Assembly (NCBI RefSeq): GCF_037975245.1
Contig: NC_092568.1
Span: forward strand, 6,176,501-6,240,500
Direction of reading: 5' to 3'
DNA from: Apostichopus japonicus
Lineage: Eukaryota; Echinodermata; Holothuroidea; Aspidochirotida; Stichopodidae
Length of the DNA: 64,000 nt
Both the position numbers and the translations under genes were made by a program. Shown one piece after another: positions 12,219 to 23,116 of the stretch. Every line of letters begins with the position of its first letter. The first letter of the stretch is position 1. The notes under the pieces are model-generated. The model was given only the letters and a program-made list of their open reading frames with translations, had not been told where the DNA came from and did not search any database.

Positions 12219-12560
12219 CAGTGGCGTCGCCAGACATTTCAATCTTGGGGGGCACGGGGTAGGGGAGGCACAGCGCTTAATTAAGGAGGCACAATGTTTA
12301 TTTGTGAATGCCGTTTTTTGAGAATTTTTTGACTAATTAAGGGTCCTTAGATGCCATCTGGTGCTATATTTTGTAACTTGAAGAAAATTTATGTTCAAGA
12401 ATTTTCGGGCTTAGTCTGTGCGATATATTTGTTTTTAATTGAGGCAGATAAATTTTTTGTTTGAGTATTTTTTAATACTACAAATCGCATCTGGGGGCAC
12501 CTGGGACGATTTTTTTTGGAAGGGCACGAACTTTTTCAATTAACGCAATCTTAATATTCA
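12219..12560 (+). mobile_element. partial copy of the CAGTGGCGTCGCCAG element family
   Basis: The left end CAGTGGCGTCGCCAGACATT is followed by a G-rich stretch and by a segment (TCCTTAGATGCCATCTGGTG, then ATTTTCGGGCTTAGTCTGTG) that recurs in inverted orientation at 21940-22496. A matching right end and target duplication were not found, so it is probably truncated. Confidence 0.65.
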
Positions 12561-14149
12561 ATGACTACTTCTGACGATGTATGAATACAGTAGTTTATAT
12601 ACACGAATATTGCACCAGAATTATGACTTGAAGCACGGGACCGCGAAATTTTACGCAAGTTAGCAACTTGAAGAAATTACTGTGGTACCGTATGATGAAT
12701 GCAAATTTTACATTATCAACTCTCGACACGGAGAGAACAAAACATACAGTGAGATGAATATCTTGTGGTAGCTTCCCGCAAAATTCATAGATTGTCTCAA
12801 CATGCATAACTTCTGTGATAAAACAATTATTCAAATATTACGTTAACAATATCGTTAACAACGTCCTCTGAGTTGTAGCAACTATCATATAAATATCGTT
12901 AACAACGTGTTTTGTTCGACAAATCAGGTGGTTAACGATATTTACGTGGCTGTATACACATCAGGGCGTAAGTTTAGACAACGGAAGTTTAGAAATCAAC
13001 GTGAGTTTGAGCAACAGCACGGTAAAACAGCAGCAACAACTTAAGTTTAGACAGCAGCAAACCGTTAGTTTAGACAACGAAATAAGTTTTCCCTTTTCGC
13101 TTTCCATAGATCCCATAGAAGGTTTGACCTTATTCAACCTGTTCTGTAACTTATAGTCATTTCTGTCTGTAACCTAGTAAGAAGTCATATCATTATTTAA
13201 CGGTGTTTCCTTACAGACAGTCATTGTATACCCCACACAATGATCATAAAGAGAATTACAACAGCGCGACAATGAGTATGTTATCTCAGTGTGGATTATT
13301 CTAACTTTCTGAAGTATACTTAGCTTATGCAATGCCTTACTCTACTTCTCTCTTCCTATCTTTACGGCCGTACACTAAAATTCCAATTCAATGGTCTGAC
13401 CTCCAATCCCTTCGAGCTCAATGCCGGTACTGCACAAAGCTAAGTGCTATAGTGTGAAAGTATGTGGTATCCTTAAAAAAAGCACCCTCCTTCTTTGATC
13501 CCCTAATCCATGACCTCTTACTTAAATACTTAGTTCATAAAACCTACGCAAAAAAATCATTTAAAAAGTTCCCTAGATACGTTTAGATTTTTGAAACTGG
13601 GAGGAGGCTTCAGCCTGGCAGAGGGAGGGGGCCCCTTGTTTAGGAACCCGGTGACTAGACGACTTGTGAGTAAAACCCCATTGGAACTGTCCTCTTCTGG
13701 GGAACAACCCAGTCACCGGGAACTATTTTTCTTTTTCTTAGCGTTAGGGTACATCCCAGCAGGGTGCCAGGGTTTGCCAGGTCTGGGGCAACCTCCCATT
13801 ATTTTTCCTAAGTAGTTTCCTTCACTCATTTAAAGCTTCCAAATCGTTGTGCTGCTTGTCTTCCATATCATTCGTTACTTTAAATTGCTATTGTCTGTAT
13901 TTCCTAATAAAAAGTTCCAACTAACCTGCAGGAGCCGTGCCTTGCACGGCTCGAACAAGGAATTTCATTCTGACCATGCTTGTCTTACTCTCTGGCCTCC
14001 CTAAAACAATCATTAGTCGTATTTGAACAGAATTGCAGAATTGTGCAGCATTGTGCGTCACGACTATAGTGACACGCACTCAACTGCACAAACACACCAC
14101 ACTATTTCTATATGATCTACATTGACTGCCAGTGAGATTCTTTTACACA
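12561..14149. other. no gene recognised
   Basis: Contains short local repeats only: ATATCGTTAACAACGT twice plus an inverted copy (12848-12945), and several AGTTTAGACAACG-like units (12970-13085). A 9-bp stem hairpin, GAGCCGTGC/GCACGGCTC, lies near 13932. No supported exon. Confidence 0.4.
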
Positions 14150-14398
14150 CTTATATGCCCCCAACAATTTGACCCCAGTTTACATCGGTGAACAGCTTGA
14201 AAAGCACCACCAGCCATCCAGGACTCTTCGTTTTCAATCCAACTCTCTACTGGTTGTCTCCACAGTGAAGACTTCCACTATGAAAATCAACGTTTTGATA
14301 GACGTGCTGCAACATTATGGAACAGTTTGCTCTGGGGAGCTAAGCGTGCCAAAAAAACATTAATGAATATGAAAATCTGTAAAACATGTCTTTCTTAA
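14150..14398 (+). pseudogene. LINE reverse-transcriptase C-terminal remnant, frameshifted
   Basis: Reading starts in one frame with a stretch resembling the APxYLxELL...PSRTLR block near the end of many non-LTR retrotransposon reverse transcriptases. After VKTS the similarity continues in another frame with HYENQRFDRRAATLWNSL, resembling the usual YGxRxFxxxAPxLWNxLP block, and runs to a stop at about 14398. The frame change and lack of the rest of the polyprotein show a dead 3' fragment. The clade (CR1/jockey/RTE type) cannot be assigned from this piece. Confidence 0.7.
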
Positions 14399-14530
14399 AG
14401 CGGTTTTTTTCTAATTGTTTGCATTTTTAGTCTGTTTTGATTTTGTTAGTTTTTTTAATTGATTTTGCGAGACAAAAAAATGTTAGCCCAGTGGTAAAGG
14501 AGAGCATGGAGCTCTGTTTATAGCTCCATG

Positions 14531-14797
14531 AGGAGAGTTAGCTCAGTGGTTAACGCCGGTGCCTTCCAATCATAAGGTCCCCGGTTCGAGTCACTCCAAG
14601 ATTAATGTATGTCGTTCAGTTACAGAGTTGTTGACAATTGACAATTCATAATCATGGACATTAAATATGAATGTAAGAGACTGACTTCGGTCAGCTTGCG
14701 GCTTTGATAAGCCAATGAGGCTTCTTAGCGAGTTCCTGCTTGCAGGAGGATCTAAAATACATACATACGTACACACACACAGTCATACATACATACA
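14531..14797 (+). mobile_element. tRNA-derived SINE with microsatellite tail
   Basis: The head is tRNA-like: an A-box TTAGCTCAGTGG at 14538-14549 and a B-box GGTTCGAGTCA at 14583-14593, at the usual RNA polymerase III promoter spacing. A non-tRNA body follows (CTGACTTCGGTCAGCTTGCG, then GAGGCTTCTTAGCGAG), then a tail of (CATA)n/(CA)n-type repeats. A short CATGGAGCT...AGCTCCATG hairpin lies immediately upstream (about 14504-14530). Confidence 0.75.
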
Positions 14798-14929
14798 AAA
14801 ACCAACAAAGGCAGTTCATAATTAAAACTATACACTGTTGGAAAGGAGTACAGAGAGTCTGACTGTGTCCCCGGACGCTGCATTTCAAAAACAAAAGCAA
14901 AACATCATCTGGAGTGTACCTCGTGCCCT

Positions 14930-15330
14930 AGTAGGGGTACAGGAGGCAAAGCCCCAGGGAAGCTGCGCCGCTTTTAGATATTTCCTATTCTTATTCATTC
15001 GTATAGTGAGTTTAACGCACAAAAATACATGTGGAAGAGAAAATGTGTACGGTATTTGTATTTCAGATGCCAAGTGGAGGTCCAGAGAGGCGAAGCCCGG
15101 AAGCTTAAAAATTTGGAGATACTTCGTGTTCTCTCGTAGCGACCAATGAAACACATTTCAGAAAGGGAATTTATCTAAAATTTCTCTGAAATGGATCAGA
15201 ATCCCACCAGTGGGGTTCCAGGGGGCGGGGTGGGGGCGGGACAAAGCCCCCGAAGCTGCAGCGTAATTGTCTCTGAAGCACAAGAGAAACATGTGAGGGG
15301 GGAAGGAATTTAATTTCTCTGGAATGTATT
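14930..15330 (+). repeat. three diverged copies of a GGGGTxCAGG...AAGCCCC module
   Basis: The segments at about 14930-14980, 15070-15120 and 15210-15260 each run from a GGxCAGG start through AAGCCC to GAAGCT. They are spaced about 140-150 bases apart and followed by similar TTTCTCTGAA-type sequence. It is a diverged tandem repeat with no persuasive reading frame. Confidence 0.5.
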
Positions 15331-15458
15331 CAGGGACCTATTCAGTCTTCGTGTTGTGAGGGGTAAGCCACATTTCTGTCACCATTTTAAGAGTCGGAGA
15401 ATTAAGGTTTAATTAACCCCTGTATTGATGACTTCAAAACACGATATAGGCTCTGTCT

Positions 15459-15840
15459 CACGGGCGCAACCACTTTTTTTCTAGTGTAAGATATATATAT
15501 ATATATTTTTTTTTTGGGGGGGGGGTAAAAATGGAGCGGGTTTGATGGAAAATAGTGCCATATTTTGCAAGAATATTGAAGAATTTTCGACTGTATCTTT
15601 GGTACCTCATATACATGTTATATGCTTATGTACTATTTGCAATATCTTGTCGGTCATTGAGGGGGAGGGGGCGGGGCTATTTCCCCTTTTGGGGGATTAA
15701 AGGCCCCCATAATATAAATGATTTTACTCTGTCACGATTTGGATACTTTTTGAGGGAGGGGGGGGGGGGCTTACATCCGGGGTCTGAGGCGGTTTTCCGT
15801 CTCCCTTTGAGAGGTTTCTTCGTTAAGGGGTAAAATGCAA
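15459..15840 (+). mobile_element. member of the CAxGGGCGCAACCAC element family, right end unclear
   Basis: It opens with CACGGGCGCAACCAC and shares the interior of the element at 11691-12004 (G-run, AAAATGGAG, then ATATTGAAGAATTTTCGACTG). The right boundary and target duplication could not be fixed; the end given is approximate. The interior holds long G and C runs. Confidence 0.55.
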
Positions 15841-16365
15841 CATGGTGCTATATATGTCCATCACGTTAAATACATTTGTATAGTACAACTTTAAATCATG
15901 CCATAGTATACTTTACCTATAGGAGCTCAAGTGAGCATTAACCTCTGCCAAAAAACAGTAGCTTCTCGGAGACATGATAGTATTATGCCACATACACCAT
16001 GGAATGGGATACGGGCTCGATTGGTCTATCCTTACCCGTAAGAAGGAATTACGAAAAGAAGAGTTCAAACTTCACACAGGAGGTTATATTATGGCACACG
16101 TCATGTACATTGCGTGCTTGGCACTGTATTTGAATTACCCGTTCAATATTCCACACTTTGGCGTGCATGTATTTGCGTATCATGGTAGCAACAATATACC
16201 ACACTAAAAGGTGACATGAAATACCTATATAATAAAGCAATAAAGGTAAAATAAATATTTACGAAATATGAGGAAACGGGTACTGTTAAAGGAAAGGAAG
16301 AAAGACGAGTGCGTATATGAGGGGAAAGGGCGGGATTACGAGTCTTTATGTATCGATGAAAACAA

Positions 16366-17030
16366 CAGGTTTATAAGTTACATGATACAATCATATGGAT
16401 CCAAGTATTCTAACCGAAGAACTACCTCCCTCCGCCAGGCCCCACCCCCCCCCCCACTACAGGTTTATAAGTTACATGATACAAGCATATGGATCCAAGT
16501 ATTCTTACCGAAGAACTCCCTCCCTCCGCCAGGCCCCCCCCCAATACAGGTTTATAAGTTACATTATACAATCATATGGATCCAAGTATTCTAACCGAAG
16601 AACTCCCTCCCTCCGCCAGGCCCCACCCCCCCCCCCCCCACTACAGGTTTATAAGTTACATGATACAAGCATATGGATCCAAGTATTCTTACATGAAACC
16701 GAAGAACTCCCTCCCTCCGCAAGGCCCCACCCCCCCCCCAATACAGGTTTATAAGTTACATGATACAATCATATGGATCCATGTATTCTAACCGAAGAAC
16801 TCCCTCCCTCCGCCAGGCCCCACTCCCCCCCCCCCCCACTACAGGTTTATAAGTTACATGATACAAGCATATGGATCCAAGTATTCTTACCGCAGAACTC
16901 CCTCCCTACGGACAGGCTCCCCTCCCCCGACTACATGTTTATAAGTTACATTATACAATCATATGAATCCAAGCATTCTTACCGACTCACTCCCTCCCTC
17001 CGCCAGGCTCCCCCCTCCCACCCCTAACAT
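16366..17030 (+). repeat. about 90-100-bp tandem repeat, 7 copies
   Basis: CAGGTTTATAAGTTACATGA followed by ATATGGATCCAAGTATTC and a C/T-rich CCTCCGCCAGGCC(C)n segment recurs every 87-99 bases. Adjacent copies alternate CAATCA with CAAGCA, suggesting a two-unit higher-order period. Most length change is in the C-run. Confidence 0.9.
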
Positions 17031-18283
17031 ACAAACACAGTCTTGTTAGGTCCTTGTTGCAGTTAGGTTTTACATAATAATTGTAAGTTTCGTAGTTACT
17101 TTAGCTGTCGTCATACGTCATTACAAAGTAACTCTATACTGTAGAGAACTTAACCAAATATCGTGACTATATAAATATATATACACATGAAACTTACAGT
17201 TTAAATATAATATTATGTGAAGAAATAAAAGAATAAACAATTATGATATGATATTGTAAATATTATTCAAGGAAAAAGCCACATCAGTACGGATACTTTT
17301 TGAACATAATTGGTACCAATTGAATCCAACCAAGTTTTTGCTTGCTCCAACGCAACTCTTCATACATATATGGTTAGTTACATCACTATATCTACCCGAA
17401 GCCTGACATTAATAATATACACATTTTAAAGACATGCAGGATAAATAAAAAATATTGTTCAATACTAACTTTGCCTCCACAGTGTTTCAAAACATTTTTC
17501 CAGTAGCAAACAGTGTGATATATATTAAAAAGTTAAAAACATCAATTTCCTCAAATAAAATTCACACGGTCACACTGCTATTGAAAGTACACCCTCCATC
17601 CCCCCTGTTTGTTTGATACAATAGTACCAATGTGACGTGATGTTGATCATATCTTAAAGTCATATACGTGCGTGCACTGTTCATTATGTGGCGTCTGTGT
17701 TAACGAGTTGCAGCTTTAAGTGCATTTCTATGGTACATGGAATATTGTTCTTGATCTACTATTGCTCTTCTAAGTTTCATAGACTCAGTTCCGGTTGTCT
17801 AGAGTAATCAATTGAGTGCCTGACTTAGAGCAACAAGTGCTTTTACGCATGGCTACCTTCATTGTGTAGGTGTGAGTTTATACAGTTTAACAAACCATTT
17901 GATTTAACTAAGTGTACAGGTACAGTACAGGCCGTTTGACTTCACGTGAGTTATGTACAATTTCAGTGACTGTTACTACAGCAGACTACACAGGTTCCGG
18001 TATCAATAAACCATATAATCATGAGATACAACTATTCCTGGCCTGACCTCTTAAAACGAAATCGTTACCCTAGATGATAAAAGCAGGTCAGCAATGGGAT
18101 TAGTATAGTTTCCTATCGAACGCTGAAGACGACAATAATGATAACCTTGTCATAACACGACCGCATTAATGTCATGCGCTGCCTATATTATTATGTACAG
18201 ATGAAGCTTAGTGATGTTAAAAGAAACGAACGAAGAAAACTAGCAGAATACCGAAGTGCGTGCATTGTCCAATTGATATTAGC
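17031..18283. other. downstream flank of the lipoxygenase gene; no other gene seen
   Basis: AT-rich sequence that should contain the 3' UTR of the minus-strand lipoxygenase. I found no unambiguous minus-strand AATAAA close to the stop codon. No repeat array was seen. Confidence 0.4.
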
Positions 18284-20305
18284 TTATATACTTATAGCAT
18301 TAGGAATTGCATTTGGATGCAAGTAAGCATACGGATATGCTCTCTTTTCATTTCGCTTGTCGATGATTTCACCAACTTTTTCAAGATCTTTAATTAACTC
18401 ACTTATCGCCTTGGTCCCTACCCTATCGTACTGGTACTGGACCTCAAAGTCCCCGAGCGGGTTCGTGGCCTTCTCACTTAACAGCCTCGTGATCAGTAAG
18501 GTATCTAACGACATCTTCTTCGTCGCCAACGTGTCTATAATGTCCTTCTCCGTCCGTGGGCTTTTGTCTGTGGGTGGATCACCGAACATGATCGCAGGAT
18601 AGTTGCCAGGGAAACCGTAATCGTCATATTGTGAAAAATTCGCGGCAGCGTGACCCACACTGCCAAGAAATATGATTGGTGTAACTGTACCAATAAGTTC
18701 ATCTACGGTGCTGAATTTTCCGTTCCCTGGAACTCCATTTAAACCAGCACCATCCTTCTCAGGGGAGTCACTGAGACATCTTGCCCATTCCTGTAATTCG
18801 TAATCGTTGGCAAGTTTCTCCGGAGTGTCGTAAGTTCCCTTGACGACTGTCGTTGCGTACTTACAAATGACGTCATATAACAACAAGGCATCATCTCGGT
18901 AATGATAATTTGGTAAAACCTCAGGGTCTTCGACTCCCCTGTTTTTGAGATCGTTGGGAAGGGTGCCTTGTACATCAAGACGCCAATTTGGTAAAACCCT
19001 CTTTAAAATGTTAAACATTCCAGTACGACCAATTGACATGCACGTATCGACCCAACCGCCTTCACTGACGAGTACCTCCAGCGCGCGACTGTTAATGGCC
19101 ATGAGATACAAGAAATGAGGGGCAAGAAGACGAAAGATAGGATGAGACGGAGAGAGAGAACGATGTGTGATAACACCAATTGCTTCCATCACCAAATGGG
19201 TGAACCCTAAATGGGTACATGCCTGATGGACAGACGCGTCAGCGTTGTTGAACCACATCTTCACAAGTTGCCACGTAACATGGTGATCATTCGGTAAAAA
19301 TACAGGGTTTGTTTCACTTGGTTCCGCAAAAAGTTGGATAGCTATCGGTAAAAGTGCCTTCGATGACGTCACAAAGAAGAGTGCAATGGGCGAAGGTATA
19401 ATTCTCCCTCCCGTACATTCAAGATCCTTCAGGAATGAATAATCGATGATGAAAAGTCGTTTCGAACCGATTGCTTCTGAAATTGAGAGTCCTTCCATGA
19501 AAGGTTTGATCATTTCATCGGTCACAGCCAACTTTTCTGGAATCTCATCGCACCGGCGTATCCAAATTGGATTACAGTGAACTAGTCTCTGTCGTCCAAA
19601 TGCGAAGTCATTCCGCCAGTGCGAGAACCCGATGGGTTTGGTCAAAACATCGTTGTAGACAGGCAGTATATCCTCTGGTTGTTTCCACCGACCCGTCGTT
19701 ACATTCTTGACGGTGATTCGTATAAATAGTTGTTTCTTTAATTTCTTAAGGTCAGACTGATACTCATGAGAGAAGATCTCGTCATCTGGTAGAGATGCAA
19801 TCTGAGGGAGGAGACCGGCTACTTTCACTTTGGTGGTATACTTCAGTCGCTTTTCGTCTAGTTCTTCTTTCCGCCTTTCACTGTCATCATCTTCCTGAGG
19901 TAGGACAGAGTCGAATTCTTTGACTCTGATTCGTTTATAAGGAGCCAACCAACGGTTAAGAGGAAAGAAAGCATGATCGTCCGCGTTAGCATGCTGTACC
20001 TTTACCCAATCTACATACCAATTATCAAGAATTCCCTTTTTATCCCGCCACATTTCAATTTTGGCCACTCGACCGAAATTTTCTTCACATTTAACGTAGA
20101 ACTGGTCTTCGCGTCCTCGCTCGAAGTCATCTCTCCAACGTGCGTCTAAATCAAATTCGTCCGAGTTCTTCCCTTCACCATTGATAAGAATGATTTTCAC
20201 GTTCGCGTCGGTACCCGCGCCCTTGCAGTCGCCAGTTTTAACTGTCACAATATGTGTTGCATCCTCCGGAACTTTTGGCGAGTTTTTGCTGAAGATTTTC
20301 CCCAT
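18284..20305 (-). CDS. LOX: PLAT-domain lipoxygenase, complete and uninterrupted
   Basis: A 673-residue arachidonate-type lipoxygenase, adding dioxygen to polyunsaturated fatty acids to give hydroperoxides. An N-terminal PLAT/LH2 beta-barrel (about 17-127, with TGDCKGAGTDANV) is typical of calcium-assisted membrane binding. The catalytic domain has the FGRQ...NPIWIRRC block (236-252). All non-heme iron ligands are present: His365, His370, His552, Asn556 and the C-terminal Ile673. Ala408 lies at the Coffa position, where alanine usually means S-stereospecific oxygenation. Length matches human 5-LOX. The start is well placed: a stop codon lies five codons upstream and the context is AAGATGG. 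The N-terminus MGKIFSK fits an N-myristoylation signal. No catalase-like allene oxide synthase domain is fused. Vertebrate ALOX genes have many introns; this coding region has none. Positional specificity cannot be read from sequence. Confidence 0.97.
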   Translation of the reverse strand: MGKIFSKNSPKVPEDATHIVTVKTGDCKGAGTDANVKIILINGEGKNSDEFDLDARWRDDFERGREDQFYVKCEENFGRVAKIEMWRDKKGILDNWYVDWVKVQHANADDHAFFPLNRWLAPYKRIRVKEFDSVLPQEDDDSERRKEELDEKRLKYTTKVKVAGLLPQIASLPDDEIFSHEYQSDLKKLKKQLFIRITVKNVTTGRWKQPEDILPVYNDVLTKPIGFSHWRNDFAFGRQRLVHCNPIWIRRCDEIPEKLAVTDEMIKPFMEGLSISEAIGSKRLFIIDYSFLKDLECTGGRIIPSPIALFFVTSSKALLPIAIQLFAEPSETNPVFLPNDHHVTWQLVKMWFNNADASVHQACTHLGFTHLVMEAIGVITHRSLSPSHPIFRLLAPHFLYLMAINSRALEVLVSEGGWVDTCMSIGRTGMFNILKRVLPNWRLDVQGTLPNDLKNRGVEDPEVLPNYHYRDDALLLYDVICKYATTVVKGTYDTPEKLANDYELQEWARCLSDSPEKDGAGLNGVPGNGKFSTVDELIGTVTPIIFLGSVGHAAANFSQYDDYGFPGNYPAIMFGDPPTDKSPRTEKDIIDTLATKKMSLDTLLITRLLSEKATNPLGDFEVQYQYDRVGTKAISELIKDLEKVGEIIDKRNEKRAYPYAYLHPNAIPNAISI

Positions 20306-21939
20306 CTTCCAAAATAGTTAAAGTTCCTAACGAACTGAGACGAAGTATTGGTTGTGTTATGATAAGTTATAGGCTATTCGCTGCATCCAAAAAAGCTCAC
20401 AATTTACACAATGCCTTGAAATTGTACCGTCGAAAGGTATCGCAAACCCATAAACTCTGTGGATAGTGTTCTGGTTACCTCGTACGTTCTTCGGGTGTTT
20501 GTTCAGTGTGGAAAATTCACCAAAGGGGTTTAACACTGACTTCACGAAACAACAATACGTGTCTAATATAATCACCAAGGTCGTCCTGTATAGAAAGGCA
20601 GTTGTACTGTTCTGGGATTACACTGAATGGTTTGTTCGTGGTCTACGGAGTACACTGGAAGCTATTTAACGGAGTGAGAAATACCATCCTTCTCGAAGCG
20701 ATTCACAAAACACTATGATTATTATAAATAAATGCCAGTCACGTCCACGCTGACAGGTATCGGAGCAGGCTATGAATTGAGGGCGTTCGTGGAAATTGGT
20801 TGAATGGAGTAGTTCAAAGTAATAACTGTCCGTGAACAGAACTGTGGTATTTATATCTGTTTGGACTTGCTAGCTATATAGGTCTTAGTCATGGTTGCAG
20901 TATTCGGTGATACTTAGTACCGTGATAACCCTGATACCGGATACCAGAATGGAAATCACACCTGGTGTAATATACCAACTTCCGGTATCACTTCAGCGTA
21001 TACGTAGCCATGGTTGTCCCTGAGTTACGCGTTTTATATTTCATGTACCTGCCCATGTCACGTTCCTTTGAAGGGATTCGGGAGTGAGTCCAAACAACAC
21101 TCCTCCAAATGGAATGAATATCGAGTCACTCTATTTAGTATTGTTGGAAAGATCTTACACCCTTCGAGGCTCTTGCAATTTTTCAAAGTATGCGAACGAT
21201 TTCTTCTTTTCTTCTTCCTTGATTGTCTTTTCTCTACGTTTGTTTGTTGAGTGTCTGTATGTGTGTGTGTGTGTGTGGGGGGGGGGGGTGGGTGTATGGG
21301 TGTGTTCATGTCTAGGCCTCACAACTGGTGACATGGGACAAAATAAATTCCTGTCACTAGTTGTCGAACAATAGTCATCGGTTGTCCAAACGAAGGGTTA
21401 CAATATTTGGAAATGTCATCGGTAATTGCAGCTAATATATAGAAAACAAGATTGGTGTGTGAGCTTCAATCACCTGCATTTGATAGTGTAAGTGACAAAC
21501 AAGTTTTCTTTCATAACTTCACTGTTATTATATTCTGATGGTAAGAAAAATCGATGTATGGTGTGTAGATTGAGCCTATATTGGAACTTAGTAAAATCAT
21601 TTTTAGGTCCATGACTACGAGGCATAAAGACAAGTAATGTGAAAAGGGTGGGATGGACCTATACTATGATTTAGGTCTAACCTGAATAATATGATGAGTG
21701 TTACTGTTAAATTACGTCATTTCACACATAGGTAACGTTGTTAATTTCACCGTGATTTTCAACACCGTTTTTACCAAATCCTACGTGACACAGATAAGTG
21801 TGGTTCGATATCAAACGTGGCCCGTCCGCACGTATGCACGGTGTTTGAGATGAAGGGTGGGTGTATAAATGACAGTGGTACTACTACGCCCTGCACAGAT
21901 GTACATTAATCAACTAAGAATAGGAAACATGATGTGATT
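20306..21939. other. upstream flank of the lipoxygenase gene; (TG)n tract
   Basis: Presumed 5' UTR and promoter region of the minus-strand lipoxygenase. A (TG)n/(G)n tract lies at about 21258-21300. No other supported exon. Confidence 0.4.
20848..20855 (-). promoter_or_regulatory. candidate TATA box for the lipoxygenase gene
   Basis: TATAAATA reads on the minus strand about 545 bases upstream of the lipoxygenase start codon. In AT-rich DNA such a match is cheap, and the implied leader would be about 0.5 kb or spliced. Confidence 0.15.
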
Positions 21940-22496
21940 GTGGGGGGGGGGGGGCACGTGCCCTCCCACAAAAATCTCGTGCCCCCCAGATGCGACTTGA
22001 AGTGCTAATAAAAATACTCAAAATAAAAGTTTTACAATGGACGAAACGTATTATGTTCATCAGTAAAACTTCTTTCCACCGACCATCACAATAACCAGTT
22101 CTTTTTTCATTAACAAGGTCACAGGGGCCCCGGCGTGAATCGTTAGTCCTTAAACTTCACTACTAACCTGCATGAATTTTTATTTCAATTTCAACACTCT
22201 TATTTAAAAACATTATCAAAGCAAAGAGGTTAAATTCCAGTATTTGTATTACTTTTTTATTCGCCTCAATTAAAAACAAAAATATCGGACAGACTATGCC
22301 CGAAAATTCTTGAACATAAAGTTACTTCATGTATAGCACCAGATTGCATCTAAGGACCCTTAATTAATCAAAGCTTTCTCAAAGGGGAGGGGTCACCCCT
22401 CCTCTTAGACACCTTCCCAAGGACGGCATTCAAGAATAAACACTGTGCCTCCATCTGCCCCCCCCCCCCAGATTGAAATGTCTTGCGACGCCACTG
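21940..22496 (-). mobile_element. inverted copy of the CAGTGGCGTCGCCAG element family
   Basis: The right end, read on the minus strand, starts CAGTGGCGTCGCAAGACATT. Its interior matches the 12219-12560 copy in reverse orientation (CACCAGATTGCATCTAAGGA and GCCCGAAAATTCTTGAACAT). The left end is a G-run followed by GCACGTGCCC. No target duplication was found. Confidence 0.65.
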
Positions 22497-23057
22497 TTTG
22501 CACAACTGAAACCCGGTTTGAAAAGCAATTACAAGATGGAAGTGTAACTTCCATCCTTACCCACCAACCCCGTCCCTTAAATGTATGCGATTGGGTCTGG
22601 TACCTATAGATAAGTGGTTATGCAGTACGTTTGTGTCCTCCTGTTTTATACTTTAAATAGTTGTGTTAAAATTATAAGTACATCTACACCTTTCTTGCTC
22701 TCCAAGTTGTTTCCGTTTGTACATAGCCTTGCAGAGAATATTTTTTGTGTGTGTGGAAGATTTTGATATTAATAAGAGAGTAAAATGATCTTATGCTGCG
22801 GATGGAAGTATCGTTATCCTTTGGATGACCTACGCACTATACAACCGGAAGTAATATTACTTTTGCGATACTACAGTGCTAGATCGTACACAGATTACGG
22901 AACTTCACCAAGCGTTGAGAAAGTTTAAATATCGAGGGCGCAATACATAAATTCATGACCAAGAAACAAACCTCACTCTACTTCATGATAGTTTTACAAA
23001 TTGACAAGAAACTACCAATTTCTCGGTAATTTATGGTGTTGTATGTTTTCTGTGTAA

Positions 23058-23116
<59 letters not shown>

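Noticed and set aside
18739-18978. Frames within the lipoxygenase locus on either strand
   Set aside because: They are shadows of the 673-codon lipoxygenase frame.
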